Origin: Desulfovibrio piger
Lineage (GTDB): Bacteria > Desulfobacterota > Desulfovibrionia > Desulfovibrionales > Desulfovibrionaceae
DNA: 64,000 nucleotides
Direction: 5' to 3'
Assembly: GCF_900116045.1 (NCBI RefSeq)
Contig: NZ_LT630450.1
Location: forward strand, 866,001-930,000
The stretch's first letter is position 1; every line of letters starts with the position of its first letter. Positions 61,619 through 64,000 of this stretch are shown piece after piece. Made by a program: the position numbers and the translations under genes. The notes below the pieces were generated by a model that did not search any database, was not told where the DNA came from, and worked only from the letters and a program-made list of their open reading frames with translations.

Positions 61619-61657
61619 AAAAAAGACCCCCTCGCGCTGAAAGCGGCAAGGGGGTCT
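61619..61657 (-). terminator. rRNA operon terminator
   Basis: AGACCCCCT / AGGGGGTCT stem with internal GCCGCTTTCAGCGC hairpin and TTTTTT tail on the minus strand, 11 bases after 5S rRNA. Confidence 0.95.
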
Positions 61658-61667
61658 CGAACAATCT

Positions 61668-61780
61668 TTGGCAGCGGCCTACTTTCCCACATGACGTTAT
61701 GCAGTATCATCGGCGATGGAGAGCTTAACTTCCGAGTTCGGAATGGGGTCGGGTGTACCCTCTCCTCTATGGCTACCAAA
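61668..61780 (-). rRNA. rrf: 5S ribosomal RNA
   Basis: About 113 bases; contains the conserved CCGAACTCGGAAGTTAAGC region and matching ends TTTGGTAGCC / GGCCGCTGCCAAA. Ends are set by pairing and may be off by a few bases. Confidence 0.95.
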
Positions 61781-61821
61781 GAAATTTGTCAAAATATTGA
61801 AACAGGGATGGAAGGTTTTTT

Positions 61822-64000
<2,179 letters not shown>

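Overview
The window is a GC-rich bacterial chromosome segment with densely packed operons. My best inference is a Desulfovibrionaceae-like sulfate reducer (Desulfovibrio/D. piger type). The reasons are a Lap-type adhesin secretion and regulation locus, a NikKMLQO nickel ECF transporter with a delta-proteobacterial style NikR half-site, a TRAP C4-dicarboxylate-type transporter, a fused DHH-CBS-nucleotidyltransferase, and a selenouridine synthase. No taxon-specific marker was compared by computation; the partial 23S rRNA at the right edge would settle this.

Left part (1-7050): a type I secretion ABC exporter (cut by the window edge) and a TolC-like outer membrane factor are read leftwards. They diverge from a LapG-like periplasmic cysteine protease and a membrane receptor whose HD-GYP domain has lost its catalytic residues. 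I read this as a Lap-type surface adhesin switch in which a dead HD-GYP domain takes the place of the dead GGDEF-EAL domains of LapD. The adhesin and the HlyD-type adaptor must lie outside the window.

7104-16417: a four-gene glycogen/alpha-glucan operon behind one strong promoter: debranching enzyme, GT4/GT5-like glucosyltransferase, GH57 hydrolase, and a 1416-residue fusion of a GT3 (eukaryote-like) glycogen synthase to an alpha-glucan phosphorylase. 16656-24799: a leftward polysaccharide or glycolipid cluster containing an ABC-ATPase/glycosyltransferase fusion next to a MacB-type permease, two further glycosyltransferases, a small secreted protein, a CelD-like acetyltransferase and a divergent deacetylase.

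24910-44241 is mostly transport and small-molecule metabolism: three EamA exporters, uracil salvage (uraA-upp), tRNA selenouridine synthase, a D-serine dehydratase-like PLP enzyme, glucokinase, pantothenate uptake (yhdT-panF), a TRAP transporter divergent from a GlpR-like repressor with paired operator boxes, an NhaC-type antiporter, an alpha/beta hydrolase broken by one missing base, and a hexapeptide acetyltransferase. 44372-45720 is a tRNA cluster (Arg-CCT, Arg-ACG, Pro-CGG) with short repeats and several strong inverted repeats that look like scars of mobile DNA and/or unassigned structured RNA.

45816-61050 holds an amino acid/polyamine permease with a formamidase/acetamidase-like enzyme, a housekeeping block (DUF1992, mutS, a LapA-domain protein, a HIT hydrolase, a DHH-CBS-tRNA nucleotidyltransferase fusion, xerD), divergent folK and a YHS-domain protein, and the nickel transporter operon. 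The right end is the 3' part of a leftward rRNA operon: 23S (partial), 5S and its terminator.
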